Source of the DNA: an uncultured Porphyromonadaceae bacterium
GTDB lineage: Bacteria; Bacteroidota; Bacteroidia; Bacteroidales; Muribaculaceae
NCBI GenBank assembly: GCA_946414395.1
Contig: CAMKOE010000007.1
Coordinates: 1 to 64,000 of the forward strand
Length of the DNA stretch: 64,000 nucleotides
Reading direction: 5' to 3'
Below the pieces are notes generated by a model. That model ran no database searches. It was given only the letters and a program-made list of their open reading frames with translations, and was not told the DNA's origin. Below, piece after piece: positions 34,536 through 42,434 of this stretch. Position numbers and translations under genes: made by a program. The first letter of the stretch is position 1. Each line of letters begins with the position of its first letter.

Positions 34536-36062
34536 ATGAAACGTCAACTGTTTATATTACTGGCGCTGTTGCCGTTGCTGCTGGCGGCACAGGTGGGAGA
34601 CCTGCCCCGCAGCGCGCCCGCAGCCGAGGGCGTGAGCACCCAGGCTGTCATCGACATGATGGACTCGCTGATGGCACTGCCCGATTGTGAAATCCACCAT
34701 GTGATGGTCCTGCGACACGGCCGCGTGATTGCCGAGGTGCACCCGGCACCATTCCGTGCTGTGGACGCCCACACGCTCTACTCGGCCAGCAAGACCTTCA
34801 CCTCGCTGGCAGTGGGCATCGCCATCGACGAGAACCTGCTACGGCTTGACGACCGCGTGGTGACCTTCTTCCCCGACAAACGCCCTGACACCATCAGTGA
34901 CAATCTGGCCGCTATGACGGTGCGCGACCTGCTGATGATGGCCGCTGGCATCAAGCCCGACTGGGCCATGCGTGACCTGGAAGGCGCCGACTGGATCAAG
35001 GTGTGGCTGGCCAAGCCATGTGACGAGGCGCCTGGCACTCACTTCCAGTATGACTCGATGTGCACCTTCATGCTCAGCGCCATCGTGCAGCGCGTGACGG
35101 GGCGCACCCTGCTCGACTACCTGAACCAGAAACTGTTCGGCCCCATGCACATCACCCAAGCGGATTGGGAAATGAGCCCCGACGGCATCAGCACCGGCGG
35201 CTGGGGATTGCGCGTCCAGGCCCAGACGATGGCCAAGTTGGGCCTGCTGCTCATGGACAAGGGCCGCTGGGAAGGCAAGCAACTCGTGAGTGCCGCCTAC
35301 ATTGAAGAGGCCTGCTCGCCGCTCATTTACTACCAGAACAGGAAAGAAACCGATGCACCCACCGACGGCAATCAGGGCTACGGCTTCCAGATTTGGCGTT
35401 GCAAGTGGCCTGGAGCCATCCGTGCCGACGGCGCCTTCGGCCAGTACTCGGTCGTTGTGCCCCAAGCGGACCTCGTGGTGGTCATCCTGGGCGTGATTCC
35501 CAACGGTCATTCCGAGTTGGCCTGCATCTGGAACCAGTTGATGCCGGGCATCAAGAGCAATGATCCCTTGCAGCCCGAGAAGAAACTGCAGGCACGCCTG
35601 AATCAATTGTGTGCTACCGCCTCGTTGCCACTCCCGAAGGGCAAGCAACAGACCAAGCGGGGAGAACAGATTGCAGGCATGATCATGCAGTTGGATGCCA
35701 ATCAGCATGGTTACAGGAACCTGACTATCACCTATGACGGCTCATTGCTAATTACCTATAACGATGGCACTCAAGACCTCTTGAGCAGTGGCTATGGCAA
35801 GTGGCGCTACACGAGCATGAGGGGCCTCCCACCCTACTCCATCAATGCCGTGAACCGCATGCGCGACCTCAAGCATGACTTTGTGGCCGCGTCGGCCTAT
35901 GCCTGGACATCGCCCACGACGCTCGAGGTACGTGTTCACTATGTGAACTGGATCAGCGGCACGACATTCACCTTCGACTTCGACAAGAACGAGGTGACCA
36001 TGTGCGACAATTTCCCTGGTTCCAAGCCCGAGACCGTCCATTTCCTTGGCCTTAGAAATTAA
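34536..36062 (+). CDS. Secreted serine hydrolase of the beta-lactamase fold (class C-like)
   Basis: The 508-residue protein has a signal peptide (MKRQLFILLALLPLLLAAQ) and a beta-lactamase/transpeptidase domain. The SxxK motif is SASK at 83-86 (YSASKTFTSLAVG), the Tyr motif is YDSM with Tyr172, and RADGAFGQYSVVVPQ stands where the third motif is expected. A C-terminal beta domain (TYDGSLLITYNDG) follows. These proteins act on peptide or ester bonds; a peptidoglycan peptide is likely here since namZ is close and the B. subtilis namZ operon carries AmiE of the same fold. It starts 15 bases after the WYL gene and has a close paralog directly downstream. Confidence 0.85.
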   Translation: MKRQLFILLALLPLLLAAQVGDLPRSAPAAEGVSTQAVIDMMDSLMALPDCEIHHVMVLRHGRVIAEVHPAPFRAVDAHTLYSASKTFTSLAVGIAIDENLLRLDDRVVTFFPDKRPDTISDNLAAMTVRDLLMMAAGIKPDWAMRDLEGADWIKVWLAKPCDEAPGTHFQYDSMCTFMLSAIVQRVTGRTLLDYLNQKLFGPMHITQADWEMSPDGISTGGWGLRVQAQTMAKLGLLLMDKGRWEGKQLVSAAYIEEACSPLIYYQNRKETDAPTDGNQGYGFQIWRCKWPGAIRADGAFGQYSVVVPQADLVVVILGVIPNGHSELACIWNQLMPGIKSNDPLQPEKKLQARLNQLCATASLPLPKGKQQTKRGEQIAGMIMQLDANQHGYRNLTITYDGSLLITYNDGTQDLLSSGYGKWRYTSMRGLPPYSINAVNRMRDLKHDFVAASAYAWTSPTTLEVRVHYVNWISGTTFTFDFDKNEVTMCDNFPGSKPETVHFLGLRN

Positions 36063-36074
36063 CGTATTCATGCC

Positions 36075-37694
36075 ATGATAAAATACTGTTTATTGACCGT
36101 TGTCTTGCTATTGGGCGCCTGCCTGACCGCCATGGGGCAGGTGGGTGAGTTGCCCCGCAGCACACCCGAGGAACAAGGCGTGAGCGGCGAGTTGATCAAG
36201 TCCTTTATCCATAATCTGACCAGCCAGCCCAATGTGGACGTGCACCACTTGATGATCCTGCGCCACGGCAAGGTCATCCATGAAGATCATGCCGCCCCCT
36301 ATCGAGCCACCGACGTGCATACACTCTACAGCGCCAGCAAGACCGTGACGGGTCTGGCTGTGGGCCTCGCCGTTGACGACGGGCTGCTCACGGTCGATGA
36401 CAAGGTGTCAAAATACCTGCGCGACAAGATGCCCGCAACACTGTCTCCCGCCCTTGACAGCCTAACGGTGCGCAACCTGCTGATGATGGCCGCTGGCCGC
36501 GTCGAGGACAAGGACAACAAACCCGAGAATGAGAGCGACTGGCTCACGGCTTGGTTTGCAGGCGAGTTTCAGGGGGTCGGCAAGGAGTTCTTCTATGACT
36601 CGATGTGCACCCACGCGCTGGCGGCTATCGTCACGAGAGTCACGGGCAAGTCCCTGCTTGACTATGTCAACGAGCGCATTTTCACACCCCTCCACATCAC
36701 CGTCGCCGACTGGGAACTGGCACCGGACAGCATCGAGGCCGGATGCTGGGGATTGAGGCTGCAGGCCGAGAGCGAGGCCAAACTGGGCCTGCTCATGCTG
36801 CATCAGGGCAACTGGAACGGCCAGCAACTGGTGAGCGCGCAATGGATTCACGACATGACCCAGCGCCTGATTTCCACCGAGAAGCCCTTGCCCAAATTGC
36901 CATGGAAAGAGCGTTTCCTGAATTTCCTGAGGCGAATCTGGCACAGCGTCCGCTCGTGGTTCACGGGCTATAACTCGGACGACTATTTCATGGGCTACGG
37001 CTACCAGACCAAGGCCATCCAGCACCCGCGGGCGGAGTGCTTCTTTGCTGCCGGCTATGGCGGGCAACTCATCTATGTCGTGCCCGAGTTGGACTTTGTC
37101 ATCGTCATCAACGGGCGGGCCGCCAATTATGGCCACGAACTCAACACGATATACTATAACTTTATCGAGCCCTTCCTTGATAACGCAGGCGCCCTGATGA
37201 AGGCCGCCCCGATCCACCTGTCCATCGAGATGCCACAGGGCAACGCCACACATCCGCTTGAGGATACCCTGTTGCGTGTCACCTATGGTCTCGAGGACAA
37301 CCTGCTGGGGCTGCAGTACCTCAGGGTCAGCCGGTCGGGCAACGACCGCGTCTTCACCATGATTGACAAGCGGGGCCCCCTACGAGCCATTGCAGCCTGT
37401 GGCGAGTGGCGCATCACCACCAGCGACGAGCGGCCCATCTACAGCCTGGAGTGCCTAGAGCCGCTGTTGGGCACCCCACGCCCGTTCACCACGGCAGCGG
37501 CCTATGCCTGGCAGGGCGACACACTGGTGATGCGTGCAGACTGGCTAGACGGAGGCGACAACCGCCGCTTGAAGATTCACCCCGAGGGCACGCATGTCAC
37601 CGTGATTGCCAACGAGAGTTATGACGCGCTGTTGACCGACACCATCAGGGGTGAAATCGCCGAAGTCGAATGGAAAACAGGAGCGGGTATCTAA
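36075..37694 (+). CDS. Secreted serine hydrolase of the beta-lactamase fold, paralog
   Basis: The 539-residue protein has a signal peptide (MIKYCLLTVVLLLGACLTAMG; the Cys could also make it a lipoprotein). SASK is at 86-89 in LYSASKTVTGLAVG, the Tyr motif is FYDSMCT, and AAGYGGQLIYVVPE is at the third motif. The start of the mature protein, QVGELPRSTPEEQGVS, closely matches QVGDLPRSAPAAEGVS of the upstream gene, so the two come from a tandem duplication. It carries an insert near 275-300 (LPKLPWKERFLNFLRRIWH) that the paralog lacks. The start lies 12 bases after the paralog's stop. Confidence 0.85.
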   Translation: MIKYCLLTVVLLLGACLTAMGQVGELPRSTPEEQGVSGELIKSFIHNLTSQPNVDVHHLMILRHGKVIHEDHAAPYRATDVHTLYSASKTVTGLAVGLAVDDGLLTVDDKVSKYLRDKMPATLSPALDSLTVRNLLMMAAGRVEDKDNKPENESDWLTAWFAGEFQGVGKEFFYDSMCTHALAAIVTRVTGKSLLDYVNERIFTPLHITVADWELAPDSIEAGCWGLRLQAESEAKLGLLMLHQGNWNGQQLVSAQWIHDMTQRLISTEKPLPKLPWKERFLNFLRRIWHSVRSWFTGYNSDDYFMGYGYQTKAIQHPRAECFFAAGYGGQLIYVVPELDFVIVINGRAANYGHELNTIYYNFIEPFLDNAGALMKAAPIHLSIEMPQGNATHPLEDTLLRVTYGLEDNLLGLQYLRVSRSGNDRVFTMIDKRGPLRAIAACGEWRITTSDERPIYSLECLEPLLGTPRPFTTAAAYAWQGDTLVMRADWLDGGDNRRLKIHPEGTHVTVIANESYDALLTDTIRGEIAEVEWKTGAGI

Positions 37695-37695
37695 A

Positions 37696-38607
37696 ATGCG
37701 TGACATTACCGACATAGCAGACGTCAAGCGGCGTTTCCTGGCCCACCTGACAATGGAGAAAGGCATGAGTCGCAACACCGCCGCCGCCTATGGCGACGAT
37801 GTGGACAAACTCACGCGCTATCTTGCCGATGCGGGCATCGCCGTCGAGAGCGCCTCGACCGACGACCTGGAGCGATTTATCTGCGACCTGCAGGACGTAG
37901 GCATCCAGCCACGCTCCCAGGCCCGCATCATCAGCGGGGTGAAGAGTTTCTACAAGTTCCTGCGGCTGGAGGGGCACATGGACTGCGACCCCACCGAACT
38001 GCTACTCACGCCCAAAATCGGCCGCCACTTGCCCGAGGTGCTCACCATCGCCGAGATTGATGCCATGATCGAGTGCATCGACATGTCAAAGGCAGAGGGA
38101 CAACGCAACCGCGCCATCATCGAGACACTGTACGGCTGCGGCCTGCGCGTGAGCGAACTGGTGACGCTGCGCCTGTCCCAACTCTTCCTGGACGAGCGCT
38201 ATGTCATCATCCAGGGCAAGGGCAACAAGCAGCGCCTGGTGCCCATCTCCCCTGTCGCTATCGACCAGATCAACCTCTACCTGGAACAGACGCGTTCCCG
38301 CCAGGTGGCACAGCGGGGATGCGAGGACATCCTGTTCCTGAACCGCCGCGGCGCGATGTTGACGCGCCAGATGATTTTCCACATCGTCAAGCAACTGTGT
38401 GAACTGGCGGGCATCAAGAAGGCCGTCAGCCCCCACACCCTGCGCCACAGTTTCGCCACCCACCTGCTCGAGGGCGGCGCCAACCTGCGCGCCATCCAGC
38501 AGATGCTGGGCCACGAGAGCATCACCACGACCGAGATCTACGTCCACATCGACCGCACCCGCCTGCGCGACGAGATCCTCAGCCACCACCCCCGCAACAA
38601 TAACTAA
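37696..38607 (+). CDS. xerD: Tyrosine recombinase XerD
   Basis: The start at 37696 comes one base after the upstream stop and gives a protein of 303 residues, the normal Xer length. It has an N-terminal SAM-like core-binding domain (FLAHLTMEKGMSRNTAAAYGDD) and a catalytic domain with GCGLRVSEL (Arg151), QGKGNKQR (Lys175), HTLRHSFATHLLEGGANLR (His247, Arg250), LGHESITTTEIY with His273 and the nucleophile Tyr282. With XerC it resolves chromosome dimers at dif. Its place behind two hydrolase genes suggests read-through transcription from the cluster. Confidence 0.92.
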   Translation: MRDITDIADVKRRFLAHLTMEKGMSRNTAAAYGDDVDKLTRYLADAGIAVESASTDDLERFICDLQDVGIQPRSQARIISGVKSFYKFLRLEGHMDCDPTELLLTPKIGRHLPEVLTIAEIDAMIECIDMSKAEGQRNRAIIETLYGCGLRVSELVTLRLSQLFLDERYVIIQGKGNKQRLVPISPVAIDQINLYLEQTRSRQVAQRGCEDILFLNRRGAMLTRQMIFHIVKQLCELAGIKKAVSPHTLRHSFATHLLEGGANLRAIQQMLGHESITTTEIYVHIDRTRLRDEILSHHPRNNN

Positions 38608-38641
38608 TGAAGCGTTACCGAAGAGAGAAGCAGGGCAAGTG

Positions 38642-38672
38642 TTTGCCATTTGGAGATTTTTCATTAAATTTG
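38642..38672 (+). promoter_or_regulatory. Promoter of the first CotH-dockerin gene
   Basis: TTTG (38642-38645), a spacer of 19 bases and TAAATTTG (38665-38672) make a perfect Bacteroidetes promoter 34 bases before the start at 38707. Confidence 0.8.
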
Positions 38673-38706
38673 CCGCGACTACCGAAATTAAGCATCCGCA
38701 CCAACA

Positions 38707-40317
38707 ATGATGAAGAGACTGATATTACTGGCCGTGGCGGTACTGACGCTCACAGGAACCGCCCATGCATGGTCATGGTGGGACAACTATCCCCCCGATA
38801 ACGAGAACGTCAGGTTGACCTCGACCAACCTTCCCATCGTCTGGATTGACGTGGACGGGGAATACATCGACACGTCTGAGCGCATCACAGCACGCATGAA
38901 GATTATCCACAACGGCGACGGCAACCTCAACTATGCCGACACGGTGGCCCACCCCGGGCAGCATGTGGACTATGAAGGGTTCATCGCGATACGTTACCGC
39001 GGCAACAGTTCCTTCACCAACAGCGACAAGAAGCCCTACTCCTTCCGCCTGCTCGACAAGCCGCTCGAGGAGGGTGGCGTGAAGAAGAAGGTGAACATCC
39101 TGGGCATGGGCAAGGACAACAACTGGGCATTGCTCGCCCCCTACTCCGACAAGAGCATGATACGCGACATGCTGGCCTTTGAGATCTCGCGGCCGTGGAT
39201 GGAATACACGCCCGAGGGCCGATACTGCGAACTCTTCCTGGACGGCACCTACTATGGCGTGTATATCCTCACCGAGGTCGTGTCCAAGGGCAAGACGCGC
39301 ATCAACCTGGACGACCCTGGGGAAACAGGCGACGAACTCACCGGCGGCTATATCATGGAGGTCAACCGCACCGACGGTGAGGTCACCTACACCTCCAGGT
39401 ACAACCCCCTGAGCAAGAACGGCCAGCGCCTCATGAACCGGTATATCAATTGCCAGTACAAGTCTCCGGACTATGAAGACATGACCCAGGCCCAGGTCGA
39501 TTACATCAACGGCCGCATCGACCAGATGGAGACTGCCTTGTGGAACTATCGCCCCACCGGAACAGCCACCTACAAGGAATACCTGGATGTGCAGAATTTC
39601 ATCGACTACCAGATTGCCATGGAACTGGGGCACAATGTGGACGGCTACCGGTTGAGCGGCAAGTTCTTCAAGCGGCGCGACAGTCAAGACCCCCGCTTCA
39701 AGATGGTGGTGTGGGACATGAACCTGGCCTATGGCAACGCCGACTATTATGACGCCTGGCGAACCGACACCTGGATGTACCAGAACAATGACCTGCTGAA
39801 CAGCAAGGGCGACGAGCAACTGGTCCCCTTCTGGTGGTACAAACTCAACACCGATGCCGACTATATCGCGGCTTTCAAGGCCCGCTGGGCACAGTACCGC
39901 CGCAGCAACCTGCGCCAGGACCGCATTCTCGCCACAGTGGACTCGCTGGCCAACGTCCTCACCTCGTATGGCGCCGAGAGCCGCAACAGCCGCGCCTGGC
40001 CCCGCTGGGGACAGTATGTGTGGCCCAACTACTACATTGCCGAGGACTACACCGACGAGGTGAACTACCTCAAGGAGTGGCTCGTGGAGCGCATCGCCTG
40101 GATGGACGAGCAACTGGGCTTTGACCCCAACGAGCGCCTGCGTGGCGACGTGGATGGCGACGGCAGTGTCACGATCAAGGATCTGACGGCCCTCATCGAT
40201 AGGATTCTCGCCTATGATTACGACCTCACGGGCGACTGCAACCTCGACGGCAGTGTCACTGTGGCAGACGTCACTTGCCTCGTTGACTTTATCCTCTCGG
40301 GCAACTGGCAAGAGTGA
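38707..40317 (+). CDS. CotH kinase-like secreted protein with C-terminal dockerin
   Basis: The 536-residue protein has a signal peptide (MMKRLILLAVAVLTLTGTAHA), then a CotH domain with RYRGNSSFTNSDKKPYSFRL, NWALLAPYSDKSMIRDMLAF, DGTYYGVYILTEVV, and the late motif FKMVVWDMNLAYGNADY (Asp of the active site in the CotH kinase family). The last 58 residues are a type I dockerin repeat pair: GDVDGDGSVTIKDLTALIDRIL and GDCNLDGSVTVADVTCLVDFI. CotH proteins are atypical protein kinases in spores; the role in Bacteroidales is not known. The gene is followed by a paralog of the same length, and 438 bp are identical between them. Confidence 0.88.
   Translation: MMKRLILLAVAVLTLTGTAHAWSWWDNYPPDNENVRLTSTNLPIVWIDVDGEYIDTSERITARMKIIHNGDGNLNYADTVAHPGQHVDYEGFIAIRYRGNSSFTNSDKKPYSFRLLDKPLEEGGVKKKVNILGMGKDNNWALLAPYSDKSMIRDMLAFEISRPWMEYTPEGRYCELFLDGTYYGVYILTEVVSKGKTRINLDDPGETGDELTGGYIMEVNRTDGEVTYTSRYNPLSKNGQRLMNRYINCQYKSPDYEDMTQAQVDYINGRIDQMETALWNYRPTGTATYKEYLDVQNFIDYQIAMELGHNVDGYRLSGKFFKRRDSQDPRFKMVVWDMNLAYGNADYYDAWRTDTWMYQNNDLLNSKGDEQLVPFWWYKLNTDADYIAAFKARWAQYRRSNLRQDRILATVDSLANVLTSYGAESRNSRAWPRWGQYVWPNYYIAEDYTDEVNYLKEWLVERIAWMDEQLGFDPNERLRGDVDGDGSVTIKDLTALIDRILAYDYDLTGDCNLDGSVTVADVTCLVDFILSGNWQE
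38925..39362. repeat. 438-bp perfect repeat, copy 1 (CotH gene 1)
   Basis: I compared this segment line by line with 40628-41065 and found no difference over 438 bases, including third codon positions. The flanks diverge sharply on both sides (for example A at 38924 against G at 40627, C at 39363 against G at 41066). This points to gene conversion between the paralogs. Confidence 0.9.
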
Positions 40318-40354
40318 AAAGCGGGCGGTCCATCCGAAAAAAGTCGTGCAACGG

Positions 40355-40385
40355 TTTGATTATTAAAGTTTTTTATTTACCTTTG
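40355..40385 (+). promoter_or_regulatory. Promoter of the second CotH-dockerin gene
   Basis: TTTG (40355-40358), a 19-base spacer and TACCTTTG (40378-40385) fit the Bacteroidetes consensus exactly; the start codon lies at 40419, 33 bases after the -7 element. Confidence 0.8.
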
Positions 40386-40418
40386 CACGCTTCATTTAAT
40401 CAATAGACGCCTCCAGCA

Positions 40419-42029
40419 ATGCGACAAATATTTATGTTCTTGGTGATTGGGCTTGTCACGCTTGCCGCCCAAGCGCAACGGCCCGACAACTATCCGCCCG
40501 ACAATACAGACGTCATCCTGTCCTCGACCAACCTTCCCATCGTGTGGATCGACGTCAAGGGCAAAACCATCGACCGGGAGGAGCGCATCACGGCCCGCAT
40601 GAAGGTCATCCACAACGGCGACGGCAGCCTCAACTATGCCGACACGGTGGCCCACCCCGGGCAGCATGTGGACTATGAAGGGTTCATCGCGATACGTTAC
40701 CGCGGCAACAGTTCCTTCACCAACAGCGACAAGAAGCCCTACTCCTTCCGCCTGCTCGACAAGCCGCTCGAGGAGGGTGGCGTGAAGAAGAAGGTGAACA
40801 TCCTGGGCATGGGCAAGGACAACAACTGGGCATTGCTCGCCCCCTACTCCGACAAGAGCATGATACGCGACATGCTGGCCTTTGAGATCTCGCGGCCGTG
40901 GATGGAATACACGCCCGAGGGCCGATACTGCGAACTCTTCCTGGACGGCACCTACTATGGCGTGTATATCCTCACCGAGGTCGTGTCCAAGGGCAAGACG
41001 CGCATCAACCTGGACGACCCTGGGGAAACAGGCGACGAACTCACCGGCGGCTATATCATGGAGGTGGACCGCGACGACGAGGTGCACTACGTGTCTAAGC
41101 ACAGTCCCCTCACCAGCACCGGCGAAGTGATTGAAGGCAAGTATATCCACATCCAGTATGACTCGCCCGACTATGAGGACATGACCCAAGCGCAGGTCTC
41201 CTACATCCAGAAGCGCATCGAGGAGATGGAGAATATCCTCGCGTCGAGTCATTACCTTGACCCCGATAACGGCTACCAGAACTTCATTGACGTCAACTCC
41301 TTCATCGACTACCAGATCGCCATGGAACTGGGGCACAACGTGGACGGCTACCGGTTGAGCGCCAAGTTCTTCAAGCAGCGCGACAGCGAGGATCCCCGCT
41401 TCAAGATGGTGGTGTGGGACATGAACCTGGCCTATGGCAACGCCGATTATTACCAGGCATGGAAGACCGACTCATGGGTCTATCAGTGCAATGACCTGCT
41501 GGTGGACGTCGATGACCCTTATCTGGTCCCCTTCTGGTGGTATCGGCTCAACAACGACCCGCAATACACCGAGCAGTTCAAGAAGCGCTGGGCCCTGTAC
41601 CGCCGCACCAACCTGCGCCTGGACAATCTCATGGCCACGGTCGACTCGTTGACGACGGTTCTCACTTCCCATGACGCCGAGGCGCGCAACAGCATGGCAT
41701 GGCCCCGCTGGGGACAATATGTGTGGCCCAACTACATTGTCTTGCCCAATTACGGCAACGAGATTGCCTATCTCAAGTACTGGCTCCGTAACCGCATCAC
41801 ATGGATGGACACCCAATTGGGCTTTGACCCGTCCCGCGTCCTGCGGGGTGACGTGAATTGTGACGACATCGTCAACATCAGTGATGTCACTATCCTCATC
41901 GACTTCATCAGTCGTCGTTCCTATCAGGAATTATTTGACACGGTTGCCGCCGATTTCAATAATGACGGTGTGATATCAATATCGGACATCACCAGCCTTA
42001 TCGATTATCTGCTGCACAACATCCGATAA
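40419..42029 (+). CDS. CotH kinase-like secreted protein with C-terminal dockerin, paralog
   Basis: The 536-residue protein has a signal peptide (MRQIFMFLVIGLVTLAAQAQ) and the same CotH domain as the gene upstream, with NYPPDNTDVILSSTNLPIV, GNSSFTNSDKKPYSF and FKMVVWDMNLAYGNADY. The C-terminal 61 residues are a dockerin pair, GDVNCDDIVNISDVTILIDFI and ADFNNDGVISISDITSLIDYL. The first calcium loop is altered (NCDD instead of DGDG). It has its own promoter. Residues about 70-215 are identical to the paralog, while the rest differs at many places. Confidence 0.88.
   Translation: MRQIFMFLVIGLVTLAAQAQRPDNYPPDNTDVILSSTNLPIVWIDVKGKTIDREERITARMKVIHNGDGSLNYADTVAHPGQHVDYEGFIAIRYRGNSSFTNSDKKPYSFRLLDKPLEEGGVKKKVNILGMGKDNNWALLAPYSDKSMIRDMLAFEISRPWMEYTPEGRYCELFLDGTYYGVYILTEVVSKGKTRINLDDPGETGDELTGGYIMEVDRDDEVHYVSKHSPLTSTGEVIEGKYIHIQYDSPDYEDMTQAQVSYIQKRIEEMENILASSHYLDPDNGYQNFIDVNSFIDYQIAMELGHNVDGYRLSAKFFKQRDSEDPRFKMVVWDMNLAYGNADYYQAWKTDSWVYQCNDLLVDVDDPYLVPFWWYRLNNDPQYTEQFKKRWALYRRTNLRLDNLMATVDSLTTVLTSHDAEARNSMAWPRWGQYVWPNYIVLPNYGNEIAYLKYWLRNRITWMDTQLGFDPSRVLRGDVNCDDIVNISDVTILIDFISRRSYQELFDTVAADFNNDGVISISDITSLIDYLLHNIR
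40628..41065. repeat. 438-bp perfect repeat, copy 2 (CotH gene 2)
   Basis: Identical to 38925-39362, at a constant offset of 1703 bases. A second, shorter patch of near identity lies around 41310-41450 (against 39610-39750). Confidence 0.9.
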
Positions 42030-42054
42030 TCGGTTTCCCACCGACAATAGCGCA

Positions 42055-42088
42055 CTCCTGCGGAATTTTTCTCCGCAGGAGTTGTTTT
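42055..42088 (+). terminator. Terminator after the second CotH gene
   Basis: CTCCTGCGGA (42055-42064) pairs with TCCGCAGGAG (42072-42081) around a 7-base loop, and TTGTTTTA follows. It lies 26 bases after the stop of the CotH-dockerin gene. Confidence 0.85.
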
Positions 42089-42104
42089 ATGGGGGATTAT
42101 TTAT

Positions 42105-42112
42105 TAACTTTG
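42105..42112 (+). promoter_or_regulatory. Promoter of the 42119 gene, possibly leaderless
   Basis: TAACTTTG at 42105-42112 matches the -7 consensus. A weak TTGT lies at 42082-42085, about 19 bases upstream. The start codon is only 6 bases after the -7 element, so transcription should begin at or next to the A of ATG. Confidence 0.6.
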
Positions 42113-42118
42113 CAGTTT

Positions 42119-42424
42119 ATGGAGCACCCTAAGTTTATCATCACCAGTGGAGGCCACTTGAGGCTGGGCATGGTCACGTTGCACCGCGACCTGCTCATGG
42201 CGCACGAGCAATGCCTGGGTGGCGGTTTCTATGAGTTTGACTACCCTGGCAACCGCTTGGTGCTCTCGGGCAAGTCATTTGACTACGGTCCGCCCCGCTG
42301 GTCCAGGGTCGAGACGCTACTGGTGCCCGAGGCCTACCGGGGCATGGCCATCGTGTATCGTGACGCCAGGGGTGAGGAGATAAACATAACCAACACTTTC
42401 AAGATAGCCTATTACCAGGCTTAA
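42119..42424 (+). CDS. Conserved small hypothetical protein
   Basis: I chose the ATG at 42119 because an earlier in-frame ATG at 42089 would lie inside the promoter. The 101-residue protein starts MEHPKFIITSGGHLRLG and is rich in strands, with VTLHRDLLMAHEQCLGGGFYEFD and RLVLSGKSFDYGPPRW. No signal or membrane segment is seen. It looks like a conserved Bacteroidales protein of unknown function. The FAD/Fe-S dehydrogenase gene starts 10 bases downstream, so it is in the same transcript. Confidence 0.65.
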   Translation: MEHPKFIITSGGHLRLGMVTLHRDLLMAHEQCLGGGFYEFDYPGNRLVLSGKSFDYGPPRWSRVETLLVPEAYRGMAIVYRDARGEEINITNTFKIAYYQA

Positions 42425-42434
42425 CCCGACGGAC

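Noticed and set aside
37696-38607. Reading xerD as an integrase of a second mobile element
   Set aside because: Length, motifs and the normal two-domain layout fit the housekeeping Xer recombinase, and the surroundings are core genes without mobility genes.
38773-40311. A 512-codon open frame on the - strand opposite the first CotH gene
   Set aside because: It mirrors the codon pattern of the GC-rich + strand gene. The + strand protein has a signal peptide, CotH motifs and a dockerin, while the - strand product resembles nothing.
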